DNA from: Clostridia bacterium
GTDB lineage: Bacteria > Bacillota > Clostridia > Oscillospirales > Acutalibacteraceae
Reading direction: 5' to 3'
Length of the DNA stretch: 50,990 nt
NCBI GenBank assembly: GCA_017481575.1
Contig: JAFUPA010000021.1
Location: forward strand, 1-50,990
How positions within the stretch are numbered: the stretch's first letter is position 1; every line of letters begins with the position of its first letter. The notes below the pieces were generated by a model. That model was not told the origin of the DNA. It worked only from the letters and a program-made list of their open reading frames with translations, and made no database searches. Below, in pieces: positions 41,137 through 50,242 of this stretch. The position numbers and the translations under genes were made by a program.

Positions 41137-43461
41137 TTACTGCGAATCAGAAACCATCACCGTCGCAACAGAACCGTCTTCATATGTGATTTCCATAATC
41201 CTGCTGTCGCTTGCACAGTAGCCGAAAATAACTGATTCCGAAACCAGACGGGCGATTTCGTCTTTATCCGTAATGATATCATCAATTTTTCCGAAAAGAT
41301 ATTCGTGGTGGTCGTATTTCTGCAGCTCTTTGTGTCCGTCCTGCACCATATCGGCGGACCAATATGCCGCACTGAAAATCGGCAACGCTATTGCGTCGGA
41401 AAGCTCGTTACGTGTTGCGAGTTTAACGGATTTGATTGTATGAACATCTCTTGTGTTTTCAAGATACTTGTCAAGCCCGTGTTCTTTGAGGTAGGCAACG
41501 GTGTTTTTCATATCCTTGGTTATTACAATATAACGGTTTGTGCGGTGGATACTCCATGAGGATTTTTCAAGTCCGTCAAACTCCTCGGGAGGGATATATT
41601 CTTCCACTTCGTAATCATATCCGTCATCGGAATAGTCATTATAGTAGTATGACGAAGAAAAGCTACTGCTTAATCCCGTGCTGTTATCCTCAATTTCATC
41701 GTAATCAATAAATCCGCTGTATTCACTCGGCAGACCGAAGACAATAACACCCAACTCATCGTCAGCGGTATGGAAAAACTTTTCCTGAACACTCTGGTCA
41801 ACAAGGTCCTTTTTCAGAGCCTCAAGAAGTTTTTTGTCACCCGTACCTATTTTTTTGGCAAAGGTCATATCCGTGCTGAAGAGGTATGCAGGATCTTCCA
41901 TCAGCCTGTCAGTATATGATGAATATCCTCCGCCTGTTTCCTCCGGTTTGTCAAATTTTTCTGCAAGATTATCCTTGAACAGCTTAAGGTCGTTCAACCG
42001 TAGCAAATCTGTGATGCTTTCGTCCGAAGCTATAGCAAAACTTTTCTTTATCTGTCTGCCGTTATTAAGATGTATTATAAATTCGGCATAGCAGTTTGCA
42101 GAATCTGTGGCTTTGATTTTTGAAATTTCATCCGATAAGCTGTTGTATATTTCAAAAACAGTGCTTATTTCATCAGTCTGCGTGAAAGTTACCTGTGCAT
42201 ATTTGGATTCGTGCGGCAGACCTTGTGACTGCAGACCTAAAAATGAAGAGTAATAGATATGTTGCTCGGTATAATCAAAAAACGGTGACCTTAATTGTAT
42301 CATTGAAATCTCATCAACGCTTAACTTCGGTATGGCAATGCCGAAAAATCCTGTAGCCGTAACACAGAAGCATAATGCAAGAGCAACAGCGTAAATTGCA
42401 AGCCGTTTGAATGACCGTAAAATATTTTTCTTACCCGCTTTGTTAAAAATCAATTTAAATACCAGATAACCGACAGCAAAGCATATTAGGAGGATTACAA
42501 AAGTAAAAACAGGCTGATTAAGCTTTGATTCTATTAAATAAAAAGGGAAAAGGTTTATCAGGTTAATGCCTGTAATGACTGCACATATTTCAGTTAACAG
42601 TCTTGATTTTCCCCATGTACCGATGTTTTCAGCCTTGCGCTTGCTGAATGCAACAGCACCAAAAACAAGGGCAATTACGGCGTAAACAGCACAGAAAATA
42701 ATGCCTGATAATTCAATTGCTTCGGACAGCTCGTCAATATTTGTGCTGAGTATGTATTGATTGCTGACTATCGATGCGTAAAAAGTTTTTTGAAGATAGG
42801 GCATTCCCCAGTTTGCGTCAGTAAAAAGAAATGCAACATTACTCTCTGATGTTCCCGGTATGCAGTATGAATAGATTGTGTGCATGAACTGCAGAATACT
42901 TGTGGGTAACATTAAAATGACAGGGGAGAAGAGAAACGCTGAAATATGGTTATCCGAGCAGGCTGTTACAGCCGAAAAAACGGTATAAGCGAAGCTGTAA
43001 GTACAAATATTGAAAAGAACAAAAAGCAATACCGCACGTATGTAGTCAGGCTGTATAGTGATATAACTCGGAACTAAATAACCCGAAGCAATTTCCAAAG
43101 CGGCAGGCAGCACAAATGCAAGTACTGTCGGAAGAATACCGCCGAAAATGCTTGCGAGAAAAATTGTACTTCTTTTCGCACCTAACGAGAATATAATATT
43201 GCTTTTTGCCTTTGAAAGTGTAAAATCAAAAACTCGTACTGCATTTATTAAAGCAACTGCAATGAGCAGTACATTCAGTACCTGATGAAGGTAAAACGGC
43301 AGTTCGTATGTATAATCATACCACAGCCAATGGTCACGCTCATAACCGTAACTGATATTTACAGCAGTTATAACCGTTAGATACAGAAATACAATTATCG
43401 GATAAATGCAGGTCTTTTTCATTGCGGAAAAGAAAAATGTTTTTGCTATTGACTTTTCCAT
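41137..43461 (-). CDS. Large ABC-2/Ytr-like permease, copy 3
   Basis: This 774-residue membrane protein has about nine predicted membrane segments in its first 390 residues and a large C-terminal soluble domain (about 390-774). With an odd number of helices, that domain would sit outside the cell. A conserved loop FDFTLSKAKSNIIFSLGAK near residue 85 matches the two paralogues upstream and YtrC/D-type permeases. The C-terminal domain resembles DUF6449-type regions and ends in IFGYCASDSRIMEITYEDGS. The ATG at 43461 follows GGAGGTAA. No ATPase is encoded with it, so it must share the single one at 48887. Confidence 0.8.
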   Translation of the reverse strand: MEKSIAKTFFFSAMKKTCIYPIIVFLYLTVITAVNISYGYERDHWLWYDYTYELPFYLHQVLNVLLIAVALINAVRVFDFTLSKAKSNIIFSLGAKRSTIFLASIFGGILPTVLAFVLPAALEIASGYLVPSYITIQPDYIRAVLLFVLFNICTYSFAYTVFSAVTACSDNHISAFLFSPVILMLPTSILQFMHTIYSYCIPGTSESNVAFLFTDANWGMPYLQKTFYASIVSNQYILSTNIDELSEAIELSGIIFCAVYAVIALVFGAVAFSKRKAENIGTWGKSRLLTEICAVITGINLINLFPFYLIESKLNQPVFTFVILLICFAVGYLVFKLIFNKAGKKNILRSFKRLAIYAVALALCFCVTATGFFGIAIPKLSVDEISMIQLRSPFFDYTEQHIYYSSFLGLQSQGLPHESKYAQVTFTQTDEISTVFEIYNSLSDEISKIKATDSANCYAEFIIHLNNGRQIKKSFAIASDESITDLLRLNDLKLFKDNLAEKFDKPEETGGGYSSYTDRLMEDPAYLFSTDMTFAKKIGTGDKKLLEALKKDLVDQSVQEKFFHTADDELGVIVFGLPSEYSGFIDYDEIEDNSTGLSSSFSSSYYYNDYSDDGYDYEVEEYIPPEEFDGLEKSSWSIHRTNRYIVITKDMKNTVAYLKEHGLDKYLENTRDVHTIKSVKLATRNELSDAIALPIFSAAYWSADMVQDGHKELQKYDHHEYLFGKIDDIITDKDEIARLVSESVIFGYCASDSRIMEITYEDGSVATVMVSDSQ

Positions 43462-43554
43462 TTTATTACCTCCCATATTCACCCTTCTTTCTTTTTATAG
43501 AATAGTTTTAATTTGTCGTGGAGATTATCTTTTGCTGTAAACTTGGATTGATAG

Positions 43555-43609
43555 GAAGCGCCCCTTGTCAGGGGAGCTGGCTTGCCGAAGGCAAGCCTGA
43601 GGGGTAGTC
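43555..43609 (+). repeat. Three-arm repeat, copy A
   Basis: Arm 1 is CCCCT (43561-43565), arm 1' is AGGGG (43570-43574). The centre stem is GGCTTGCC-GAA-GGCAAGCC (43579-43597), and the third arm AGGGG (43600-43604) is again complementary to arm 1. Confidence 0.75.
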
Positions 43610-43623
43610 AAGGCTTTTGCTAT

Positions 43624-43675
43624 CTCTCCCTCCGTCAAAACCTACGGTTTTGCCACCTCCCTCGTCAGATGGAGG
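43624..43675 (-). repeat. Three-arm repeat, copy B (inverted)
   Basis: Read on the minus strand, arm 1 is CCTCC (complement of 43671-43675) and arm 1' is GGAGG (43656-43660). The centre stem is CAAAACC-GTA-GGTTTTG (43636-43652), and the third arm contains GGAGG (43629-43633). It points opposite to copy A. Confidence 0.75.
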
Positions 43676-43805
43676 TTTCTGTTGCTCCGATATTCATATT
43701 ATTTTAAGACCCCTACAAACCCCAATTTGTATAGCTGATTTAATTGTAGCTTGTAGGGTTCGCCGCTTGTCGGCGAATCATATATTAAATTGCAATGTAG
43801 TAATT

Positions 43806-46277
43806 TTACGTTGTTGTTTGCGCAACCATCACCGTCGCAACAGAACCGTCCTCATATGTGATTTCCATAATTCTGCTGTCGCTTGCACAGTAGCCGAAAA
43901 TAACGCCCTCACCGAGCAGCTTTTCAATCTGTGCTTTGTCTGTGATTTCATTGTGTATATGGTCGAACATACGGTAGTAATAGTGGTTAATACTGTTTTC
44001 CTTAACCCATTCGTCCATTTGCTCACCTGTCCAGAAAGCACCGTAGAAAATCGGGAAAATCTCGGAGTTTTCATAGTTTCCGTCGCAAAGCTCACTCATT
44101 GTTGCGAGCTTGACAGATTTAACATCATCGACATTGAGCTTTCTCTCAAAGTGCTTCATCAGGTCGTGCTCCTCAAGGTATGCTATCGTGTTTTTCATAT
44201 CCTTTGTAACAACAATCGCTTTAATGTCAAATGAATTTATATTCCACGAGGTCTTGTGGAATGTACCGTCGGGGGAGTTCTCGTTTTCTGTGTCGGTGGT
44301 ATATTTGTCTGCATAAACAACCTCACCGCTGACACCCCACGACATATAGGTGGAATCACTCAATCCGAACGAAAGCACACCGATTTCATCCTCTGCGGAG
44401 TGGTTAAAATATTGGTTTGCGCTCAGATTTTTAAGGTCGGTTGCAATCGCATCATACAACTCCTTTTCGATGTAGCCGAGCTTGTAGCCTGTACTCATAT
44501 CCGTCGGGAAAATGTAGCACGGCTTCTGTGCCAGGTAAGCCATTGAACTTAAGCTGTAACTAAAATCAGAAGAAAACCATTCATATGTTTCTGTATCAGG
44601 GTAGTCTTCGCCGTACTTTTCCGTATATGTATCCAGATCAAGATATCCGTCTTCGTTTTTATTTATTGCAATTTCTCTGTAGTAGTTAAAATCCAGACCG
44701 TTGTTAAGGTAATCGAAAAGCACCCTGTTGAGCTCATCGCTGTCATTGAGTGTCAGGAGTTTAAGCGTTGTTCCCTCGGTAGCCTCTGTGTAGTAGCGTG
44801 TGATTTCCTTGCCGTTTTTGAGCGTGTAGGTGATTATTACATTTGAAGCACAGGAATGTGCACCGTTATTCTTGATTTTGCCGTCACGTACAAAGCTCTT
44901 GTGAATGTCTACAGCCTTTTCAATGTCCTGGTAGTCGGTGTAAGTTATTTTTGGACTTTCCAATACACCTCCGCTGTACATTGTTCCGTCAAGCTCCGGA
45001 AAGACTGCGTAATTTTCCATTAACGAAAGCTTGAGTGCAAATTCAGAACTGCCTGCAAAGCCTTCGTCCATAGCTTTATAATAGGGTGAACTTACCGAAA
45101 CACTCTTGATTTCGTCGGCTTCAGGAACTTTTGACGAATAACCGAAAAGTCCGAGGCTGAACACCATAAACACGGCGGCAAGACCCATTGCATAAACAGG
45201 AAAACGGCTGAATGAAGCCATAACTTCCTTTTTGCGCTTGTAACCGAAAATCATCTTGAAAACAACATACGCAACAAGGAAAGAAACACAGCAGATAATA
45301 TATGTCAGAATGCCTGAATCACCATGGCTTAAGGAAAATATATAAAGCCCAATGAGATACGAAGCGTAAAATCCCGTAACCGCTGCCACGATTTCGTTCA
45401 TTCCCTTTGCACGTCCCCATGTGCCGCAGATTTCGTTGCGGCGCTTTTTAAATCCCAGATAACCGAGCAGAACAATTACAACAGCATAGATTGCCGCCAT
45501 AATAACACCCGACCAATGGATAACAGAGGGAAGAACGGTGTTATCCTGCTCAAAATAAGTTGACATAAAGCTATAGTCAAAGTTTGCAAAAGCCTCAAAC
45601 GGGTCTGACCAGTTCCATTCGGGAACATAAACGTTACTTTTCGGAGCAATGTATGCACCGTGAGTGAACTGCCAGAATGTGTTTACAAGAAAGCTCTTAA
45701 GTGTCATAGGCAAAAGTGCAATAACACCTGTGAATATAATGCCCTCAACCACGTTGCCTGTGTTCGCCATAACAGCCGAGCTCAACACAAACGACAGTAT
45801 GTAAATCACAAGGTATTGAAGCATTGTGAATGCCGCCATTGCGAAAAAACGACCGTTAACGATATAGTTTCCGGAGACATTTGCAATGGTTTCAATCACT
45901 CCTGCAAGCGTTATTGCAACACCCATCGGCACAATACCGCCGAGAATTTTTGCAAAGTAAATGTCGCTTTTCTTCATACCGAGTGAAAGCACAACATTCG
46001 CTTGCTTTTTGCTCCACGCAAAGTTAAAGCAAAGCATAGCATTCAGCACACCTGCACCGATAAACGCAAGGTTTGCCATATCCTCAATACCGTTCCAACG
46101 CAGTTCATCAAAGAAATGTGCTGTTTCCCGGTAATAATCCGGCTCATACGTGCCGAAAGCAAAACTGGTTAAAAACAAGAAGCAAATTAAAGCGAGTATT
46201 GCCATAATCGAAGCAGGCTTCATTGCCTGGCAAAACATCGCCAAGAATTGCTTGCGGGTATTGTTTTTCAAAATCAT
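43806..46277 (-). CDS. Large ABC-2/Ytr-like permease, copy 2
   Basis: This 823-residue paralogue has the same layout: nine predicted membrane segments (to about residue 395) and a large extracellular domain. The signature loop is FNFAWSKKQANVVLSLGMKK, and the C-terminal domain ends IFGYCASDSRIMEITYEDGS like copy 3. Their last 81 bases are almost identical although the bodies have diverged. The ATG at 46277 follows AAAGGAGGAAA; the frame stays open further upstream into a repeat, which is not coding. A GC-rich hairpin (46303-46318) lies just before the ribosome site and might limit translation. Confidence 0.82.
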   Translation of the reverse strand: MILKNNTRKQFLAMFCQAMKPASIMAILALICFLFLTSFAFGTYEPDYYRETAHFFDELRWNGIEDMANLAFIGAGVLNAMLCFNFAWSKKQANVVLSLGMKKSDIYFAKILGGIVPMGVAITLAGVIETIANVSGNYIVNGRFFAMAAFTMLQYLVIYILSFVLSSAVMANTGNVVEGIIFTGVIALLPMTLKSFLVNTFWQFTHGAYIAPKSNVYVPEWNWSDPFEAFANFDYSFMSTYFEQDNTVLPSVIHWSGVIMAAIYAVVIVLLGYLGFKKRRNEICGTWGRAKGMNEIVAAVTGFYASYLIGLYIFSLSHGDSGILTYIICCVSFLVAYVVFKMIFGYKRKKEVMASFSRFPVYAMGLAAVFMVFSLGLFGYSSKVPEADEIKSVSVSSPYYKAMDEGFAGSSEFALKLSLMENYAVFPELDGTMYSGGVLESPKITYTDYQDIEKAVDIHKSFVRDGKIKNNGAHSCASNVIITYTLKNGKEITRYYTEATEGTTLKLLTLNDSDELNRVLFDYLNNGLDFNYYREIAINKNEDGYLDLDTYTEKYGEDYPDTETYEWFSSDFSYSLSSMAYLAQKPCYIFPTDMSTGYKLGYIEKELYDAIATDLKNLSANQYFNHSAEDEIGVLSFGLSDSTYMSWGVSGEVVYADKYTTDTENENSPDGTFHKTSWNINSFDIKAIVVTKDMKNTIAYLEEHDLMKHFERKLNVDDVKSVKLATMSELCDGNYENSEIFPIFYGAFWTGEQMDEWVKENSINHYYYRMFDHIHNEITDKAQIEKLLGEGVIFGYCASDSRIMEITYEDGSVATVMVAQTTT

Positions 46278-46302
46278 AATTATTTTCCTCCTTTTCTCTG
46301 TT

Positions 46303-46318
46303 GCGGGACTTCTCCCGC
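46303..46318 (-). promoter_or_regulatory. Hairpin ahead of permease copy 2
   Basis: A perfect 6-bp stem GCGGGA-cttc-TCCCGC lies about 15 bases before the AGGAGG ribosome site on the minus strand. It lacks a T-run. It may influence translation or mRNA processing. Confidence 0.3.
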
Positions 46319-46371
46319 CGTTTTTACAAGTTTTAATTTGTCGGGGAAATTTAAGTTTAGCAGAAACCCAG

Positions 46372-46418
46372 CCCTCCTTGCCTAAAGGAGGGTGGCACGG
46401 CGTAGCCGTGACGGGAGG
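46372..46418 (+). repeat. Three-arm repeat, copy C
   Basis: Arm 1 is CCCTCC (46372-46377), arm 1' is GGAGGG (46387-46392). The centre stem is CACGGC-GTA-GCCGTG (46396-46410), and the third arm GGGAGG (46413-46418) includes GGAGG complementary to arm 1. A simple 8-bp hairpin GCAAAGTC-aag-GACTTTGC follows further on (46472-46490). Confidence 0.78.
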
Positions 46419-46471
46419 ATATTCTGCGGCGTAGCCCCACAACTATTCACTATTCATTATTCACTCTTCAT

Positions 46472-46490
46472 TGCAAAGTCAAGGACTTTG
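46472..46490. repeat. Perfect small palindrome between permease copies 1 and 2
   Basis: GCAAAGTC-AAG-GACTTTGC is a perfect 8-bp stem beside a run of repeated ATTCACTATTCATTATTCACT-like motifs (46444-46464). It has no T-run and is probably another repeat unit rather than a terminator. Confidence 0.5.
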
Positions 46491-46545
46491 CCCGACATAC
46501 TCCAATTTATCGAACAATTTTCAATATCCCTGAAACATTCCTTGC

Positions 46546-48912
46546 TCACGGAATCATAACCGTTGCAATAGTATTGTCCGTATAAGTTATTTCCATAATC
46601 TTACTTTCATTTGAGCAATATCCGAAAATAACTGCCTCGTCAAGCAGAGCCTGAATTTCTGTCTGGTTAGTAATTGTTTCAGTGATATTTCTGAAAATAT
46701 ATCGTTCCGAATTTCCGTGGAGGGAGGCAGCGCTAATGCCGTAAGCACCGTAAAAAATCGGAATATTCAGGTGCTTTTTGTTCTCGCCGTAAAGCTCACC
46801 CATAGTCGCAACCTTAACGTGTTTTATGTCGTCAACAGAACGGTCATTTTCAAAATACTTCATCAGTCCGTTATCCTCAAGATACTTAACCGTGTTCACC
46901 ATATCCTTTGTAACAACTATCGCTTTTGTATCTGTTGAGTTAAGATTCCAAGATGTTGTTGCGTAACCCTCTCCGAACTTCTCAACGAGTTCTTTATTTT
47001 CTTCCGTGAAATATCCGTGAGCCGAGCTCAGATTGAAAGCAAGCACACCTATCTCGTCCTCTGCGGTGTGGTGATAATGCTCGTCGGCACTCTGTGCGAG
47101 AACATCAGACAGCAAAATGTAGAAAAACTCTTCGGTGATAATTCCGATTTTATATCCTCTCGACATATCGGTAGGGAAGATATAACAGTCGGTGTAGACT
47201 ACGTTTGACGACTTATCTGAACCATCATAAAAAGATTCAGGCATATTATCAATGTCGTCCGTTGCGTAATATGAACCGAAGTATAGCTTCTGGCTCCGGT
47301 CTATTGCTTCTGTATTGTTCAGAAGCAATAGCTTCTTTGTTGTCTCTTCTGTTGCACGGAAATAGTTTCGTGTTATCTCGGTCCCGTTCTTTAATTTGTA
47401 TTTAATCACAATCGAAGCACCGCACGCATCGTCATCTGTACTGTACACATGGCCGTCTTTAATAAGAGCACGGTGCAGTTCAATTGCCTGCTTTATGTCA
47501 GCCTCACTCTTGAAGGTTGCCGTCGTTTTAGAATAGAAATATGACTGCTCATACTCTTCTTCGTACTCTTCGTCATAACCGTAAATTTCGCTGTAAAGCA
47601 TTTCATACAAAGAATAGTTTTCAATACGCTCGGAGGCAATTTCATTTCTTATGTTCTGTACCTTCAGTCCGTAGGTTGTATTTGCGGCAAGCTCATCATC
47701 GAGGAAAGCAAACATCGGCGACTGAATATCAATGGATTCAATCTTTGAAATCGGCGGAATATATGACGAATAGCCGAAACTGTTGAAATAGAACATCAGA
47801 AACACGGCAAAAAATCCGCACGCATAAGCAGGAAGTCTCTTAAGTCCTTTTTTGAATTCCTTTTTGCGCTTGTAGCCGAATATAAGCTTGAAAGCAAAGT
47901 AAGCAACGGCAAAACACAAAAAGTTGACAGCCAGTTCCCATATCTTACCCTCACCGTAGTAGAATGAGGTGTTGAAGTAAGAGAAAGCGAATATACCAAT
48001 AACAACTGCACAAATTTCGCTAAGGCCTCTTGCTCTGCCGAATGTTCCGGTTATCTCGTTACGCCTTTTCTTAAATGCAATATATCCGAGAATTACAGCA
48101 ATAACGGAATAAACCGTAGCCATAATAATGCCAGACCAGTCAAAAATCGTTATTTGCTCTTTACTGAATACAGCGAAATATGGTACTGCTTCTCCATAAT
48201 TATAAGAGTCGTCAAAAATAACCGTTGAATGGTCAAAGAAAGGTGAACTCCAGTTCCATTCGGGAGAGACGTTGTCATAGTATGTGCTTGCTCCTGCGCC
48301 TAAGGTGTAATTGCTGAACAGCTTGAAAACAAGGCGCTCTGCCGCTGTCGGCATAAGAGCAGCTATCATCGAAAAAACAGTTCCCTCAATCAGACTGCCT
48401 GCATTTGCCATGACAGCCGAGCTTACACAAAAGCTGAGCAAAAACGGAACCATTCCTGTTAATAGGATAAACAATACACCAATCAGATATCTTGCACTCA
48501 ATTTGTATCCTACTGCCATACAAGCAAAAACCTCAAAGCCTGCCGTCAGCAGATATGCCGTAACAAAAGGCAGAATTCCTGCAAGCATTTTTGCAAAGTA
48601 AATTTCCGTCCTCGTCATACCGAGCGAGAATATAACATTTGATTGTTTTTTACTCCAAGCGAAGTTAAATAATATCAGTGCTGTCAATGCACCTAAAGGG
48701 ATACACAAAAACGAAATTATTTCAAATTCAACATCAGCGCCGTTATTCATCCAGAAAAAGCCTATTTCAAATCGGGAATAATCACTTGCTGAATGTGAGA
48801 ATGTATGCAACGTTCTTTCTATAAACAAAAGTAACGGAATCCATACCGTGTGTTTCAGAGACTGAAAAAACAATCCCCAAAACGGCTTACGAGAAGAGCT
48901 TTTCAAAGTCAT
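46546..48912 (-). CDS. Large ABC-2/Ytr-like permease, copy 1
   Basis: This 788-residue paralogue has nine predicted membrane segments followed by a large acidic extracellular domain. The shared loop reads FNFAWSKKQSNVIFSLGMTR, closest to copy 2. The C-terminal tail (IFGYCSNESKIMEITYTD) is recognisably homologous but more diverged than those of copies 2 and 3. The ATG at 48912 lies inside the end of the ATPase gene (26-base overlap) behind GGAGG, so the two are translationally coupled. This makes copy 1 the most likely direct partner of the ATPase. Confidence 0.83.
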   Translation of the reverse strand: MTLKSSSRKPFWGLFFQSLKHTVWIPLLLFIERTLHTFSHSASDYSRFEIGFFWMNNGADVEFEIISFLCIPLGALTALILFNFAWSKKQSNVIFSLGMTRTEIYFAKMLAGILPFVTAYLLTAGFEVFACMAVGYKLSARYLIGVLFILLTGMVPFLLSFCVSSAVMANAGSLIEGTVFSMIAALMPTAAERLVFKLFSNYTLGAGASTYYDNVSPEWNWSSPFFDHSTVIFDDSYNYGEAVPYFAVFSKEQITIFDWSGIIMATVYSVIAVILGYIAFKKRRNEITGTFGRARGLSEICAVVIGIFAFSYFNTSFYYGEGKIWELAVNFLCFAVAYFAFKLIFGYKRKKEFKKGLKRLPAYACGFFAVFLMFYFNSFGYSSYIPPISKIESIDIQSPMFAFLDDELAANTTYGLKVQNIRNEIASERIENYSLYEMLYSEIYGYDEEYEEEYEQSYFYSKTTATFKSEADIKQAIELHRALIKDGHVYSTDDDACGASIVIKYKLKNGTEITRNYFRATEETTKKLLLLNNTEAIDRSQKLYFGSYYATDDIDNMPESFYDGSDKSSNVVYTDCYIFPTDMSRGYKIGIITEEFFYILLSDVLAQSADEHYHHTAEDEIGVLAFNLSSAHGYFTEENKELVEKFGEGYATTSWNLNSTDTKAIVVTKDMVNTVKYLEDNGLMKYFENDRSVDDIKHVKVATMGELYGENKKHLNIPIFYGAYGISAASLHGNSERYIFRNITETITNQTEIQALLDEAVIFGYCSNESKIMEITYTDNTIATVMIP

Positions 48913-49786
48913 AATCCGTGTCCTCCATTTCCTCCAAGAAGATTTCTTCGAGTGATAATGGGAATCTTTCAATAATCACGGGGTTAGTTGCGGCAATAAT
49001 TCTTTCTGCTTCGTCAAGGTTTTTGGAAACTGTGAAAGAAACAATCTTGCCGTCTGTCTTGTAGTTCTTGTATTCGATACCTTTAAATATGTTTTGGTCA
49101 ATGTTCTCTGTGTAAACAAGTCTGAACTTGCAACGACTGCCGTTCATATCGTCAACCGCACAGTCAATAGCAATGCTCTTGCCGTTCATCAATGCTATGT
49201 GGTCGCACATATCCGCAAGCTCATGCAGGTTGTGCGAGGAGATAAGGATAGAGCACTCCTTGTCCGCCATATAGTCAAGCAAAAGCTTCTTTGTCAGGTT
49301 TCGCTTTGCAGGGTCAAGTCCGTCAAACGACTCGTCAAGCAAAATTGCCTTCGGCAGGGTAGAGAGACCAAGCACCATTTCAGCCTGGCGTTGCATACCC
49401 TTTGAAAAGCCCATGATTTTCTTGTTTATGTCAAGCCCGAAAAGACCTGCCAGCTTGTGGAAGGTTTCCATACAGAAGTTAGGATAAAAACTCTTGTAAT
49501 ACTTTGCCATGCTCTTCATTGAAGAAGAAAGTCCGAAATAAAGGTCGTCGGGAACATAGAAAAGCTCCTGCTTCTTTTCGGGGTGAGCAAAAAGGTCAAC
49601 TCCGTCAATCTCAATACTTCCGCAGTCAGGCACATAAACACCTGCAATCATCTTTAAAAGTGTAGTCTTACCTGCACCGTTGTAACCTACAAGTCCGTAA
49701 ATGGACGAGTTGTTCACCTCAAGCGAAAGGTTATCAATAGCGGTAAAATCATCAAATGTCTTTGTAACGTTAGAAACTTTAATCAT
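48887..49786 (-). CDS. ABC transporter ATP-binding protein, YtrB-like
   Basis: This 299-residue ATPase has Walker A GYNGAGKTTLLK (about 37-48), a signature MGFSKGMQRQAEM in place of LSGGQ, Walker B AILLDESFDGLDP and the H-loop SSHNLHEL. A C-terminal extension of about 90 residues is of the kind seen in YtrB/bacitracin-type exporters. It powers the large permeases encoded downstream and is the only ATPase in the locus. The ATG at 49786 follows GGAGG by about 10 bases. It begins 2 bases past the GntR stop, so expression of the two is linked. Confidence 0.93.
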   Translation of the reverse strand: MIKVSNVTKTFDDFTAIDNLSLEVNNSSIYGLVGYNGAGKTTLLKMIAGVYVPDCGSIEIDGVDLFAHPEKKQELFYVPDDLYFGLSSSMKSMAKYYKSFYPNFCMETFHKLAGLFGLDINKKIMGFSKGMQRQAEMVLGLSTLPKAILLDESFDGLDPAKRNLTKKLLLDYMADKECSILISSHNLHELADMCDHIALMNGKSIAIDCAVDDMNGSRCKFRLVYTENIDQNIFKGIEYKNYKTDGKIVSFTVSKNLDEAERIIAATNPVIIERFPLSLEEIFLEEMEDTDYDFEKLFS

Positions 49787-49788
49787 AA

Positions 49789-50160
49789 TCAATCATCCTC
49801 CGAATATATTCTGTCAATCAGCGAAATCAAAGCGGATTTGTCCACGCCCTTTGATTTCATGGAACGAATGTCAAGCTCAATTTCTTTAAGAGCCTTTTCG
49901 GCAATCGAAGTGTTATCAATAGCCGTTGCCGAAACAAAGCAGCCTCTACCCACAAGGGAATAGATGACCCCCTCTGCTTCAAGGTCAGCAAAAGCCCTCT
50001 TTACCGTGTTTACATTGATACCTGTCTGCTGAGAAACCGACCGAATAGACGGAAGCTGCTCGTCAGGCTTGTAAACACCCATACGAATAAAGAGCAAAAT
50101 CTGATTTTTGATTTGCTCATAAATCGGTATGCGGCTCCTTGAGTCGATTTCAAACATCAT
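49789..50160 (-). CDS. GntR-family repressor, YtrA-like
   Basis: This 123-residue regulator has a GntR winged helix (RIPIYEQIKNQILLFIRMGV, then LPSIRSVSQQTGINVNTVKRAFADLEAEGVI) and only a short helical C-terminal tail of about 45 residues. That size and layout match the YtrA subfamily, which usually controls adjacent ABC exporters and responds to cell-wall antibiotics or ionophores. A perfect inverted repeat at its own promoter (50214-50240) is a good operator candidate. The start is one of two adjacent ATGs after AAGGAAGG. Confidence 0.93.
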   Translation of the reverse strand: MMFEIDSRSRIPIYEQIKNQILLFIRMGVYKPDEQLPSIRSVSQQTGINVNTVKRAFADLEAEGVIYSLVGRGCFVSATAIDNTSIAEKALKEIELDIRSMKSKGVDKSALISLIDRIYSEDD

Positions 50161-50213
50161 ATCACCAGCCTTCCTTTGATTTTCATTTTTATTGTCTCTT
50201 GGCTGTGATACAC

Positions 50214-50240
50214 AAGTGTGATACCTGTGCTATCACACTT
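50214..50240. promoter_or_regulatory. Probable GntR operator
   Basis: AAGTGTGATA-CCTGTGC-TATCACACTT is a perfect 10-7-10 inverted repeat. It starts 3 bp downstream of the -10 box of the GntR operon and covers its likely start point, the expected place for autorepression. Additional half-sites (TGTGATA at 50204-50210, ATATCACAC at 50251-50259) flank it. Confidence 0.75.
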
Positions 50241-50242
50241 AC

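Larger units (their letters stand above)
43462..43805. other. Gene-free gap between permease copies, filled with structured repeats
   Basis: The 344 bases hold two members of the three-arm repeat family (43555-43609 and 43624-43675), a separate hairpin TTCGCCG-cttgt-CGGCGAA (43759-43777) and an 8-bp inverted repeat CCCTACAA/TTGTAGGG (43711-43718, 43751-43758). A 15-base stretch (43504-43518) is shared with the region upstream of copy 2. I see no gene. Confidence 0.6.

Noticed and set aside
43617-44234. A 205-codon plus-strand frame
   Set aside because: It starts inside repeat copy B and runs antisense to permease copy 2; no ribosome site or domain.
46278-46442. N-terminal extension of permease copy 2
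   Set aside because: The extension translates the three-arm repeat and a hairpin; the proper ATG at 46277 follows AGGAGG.
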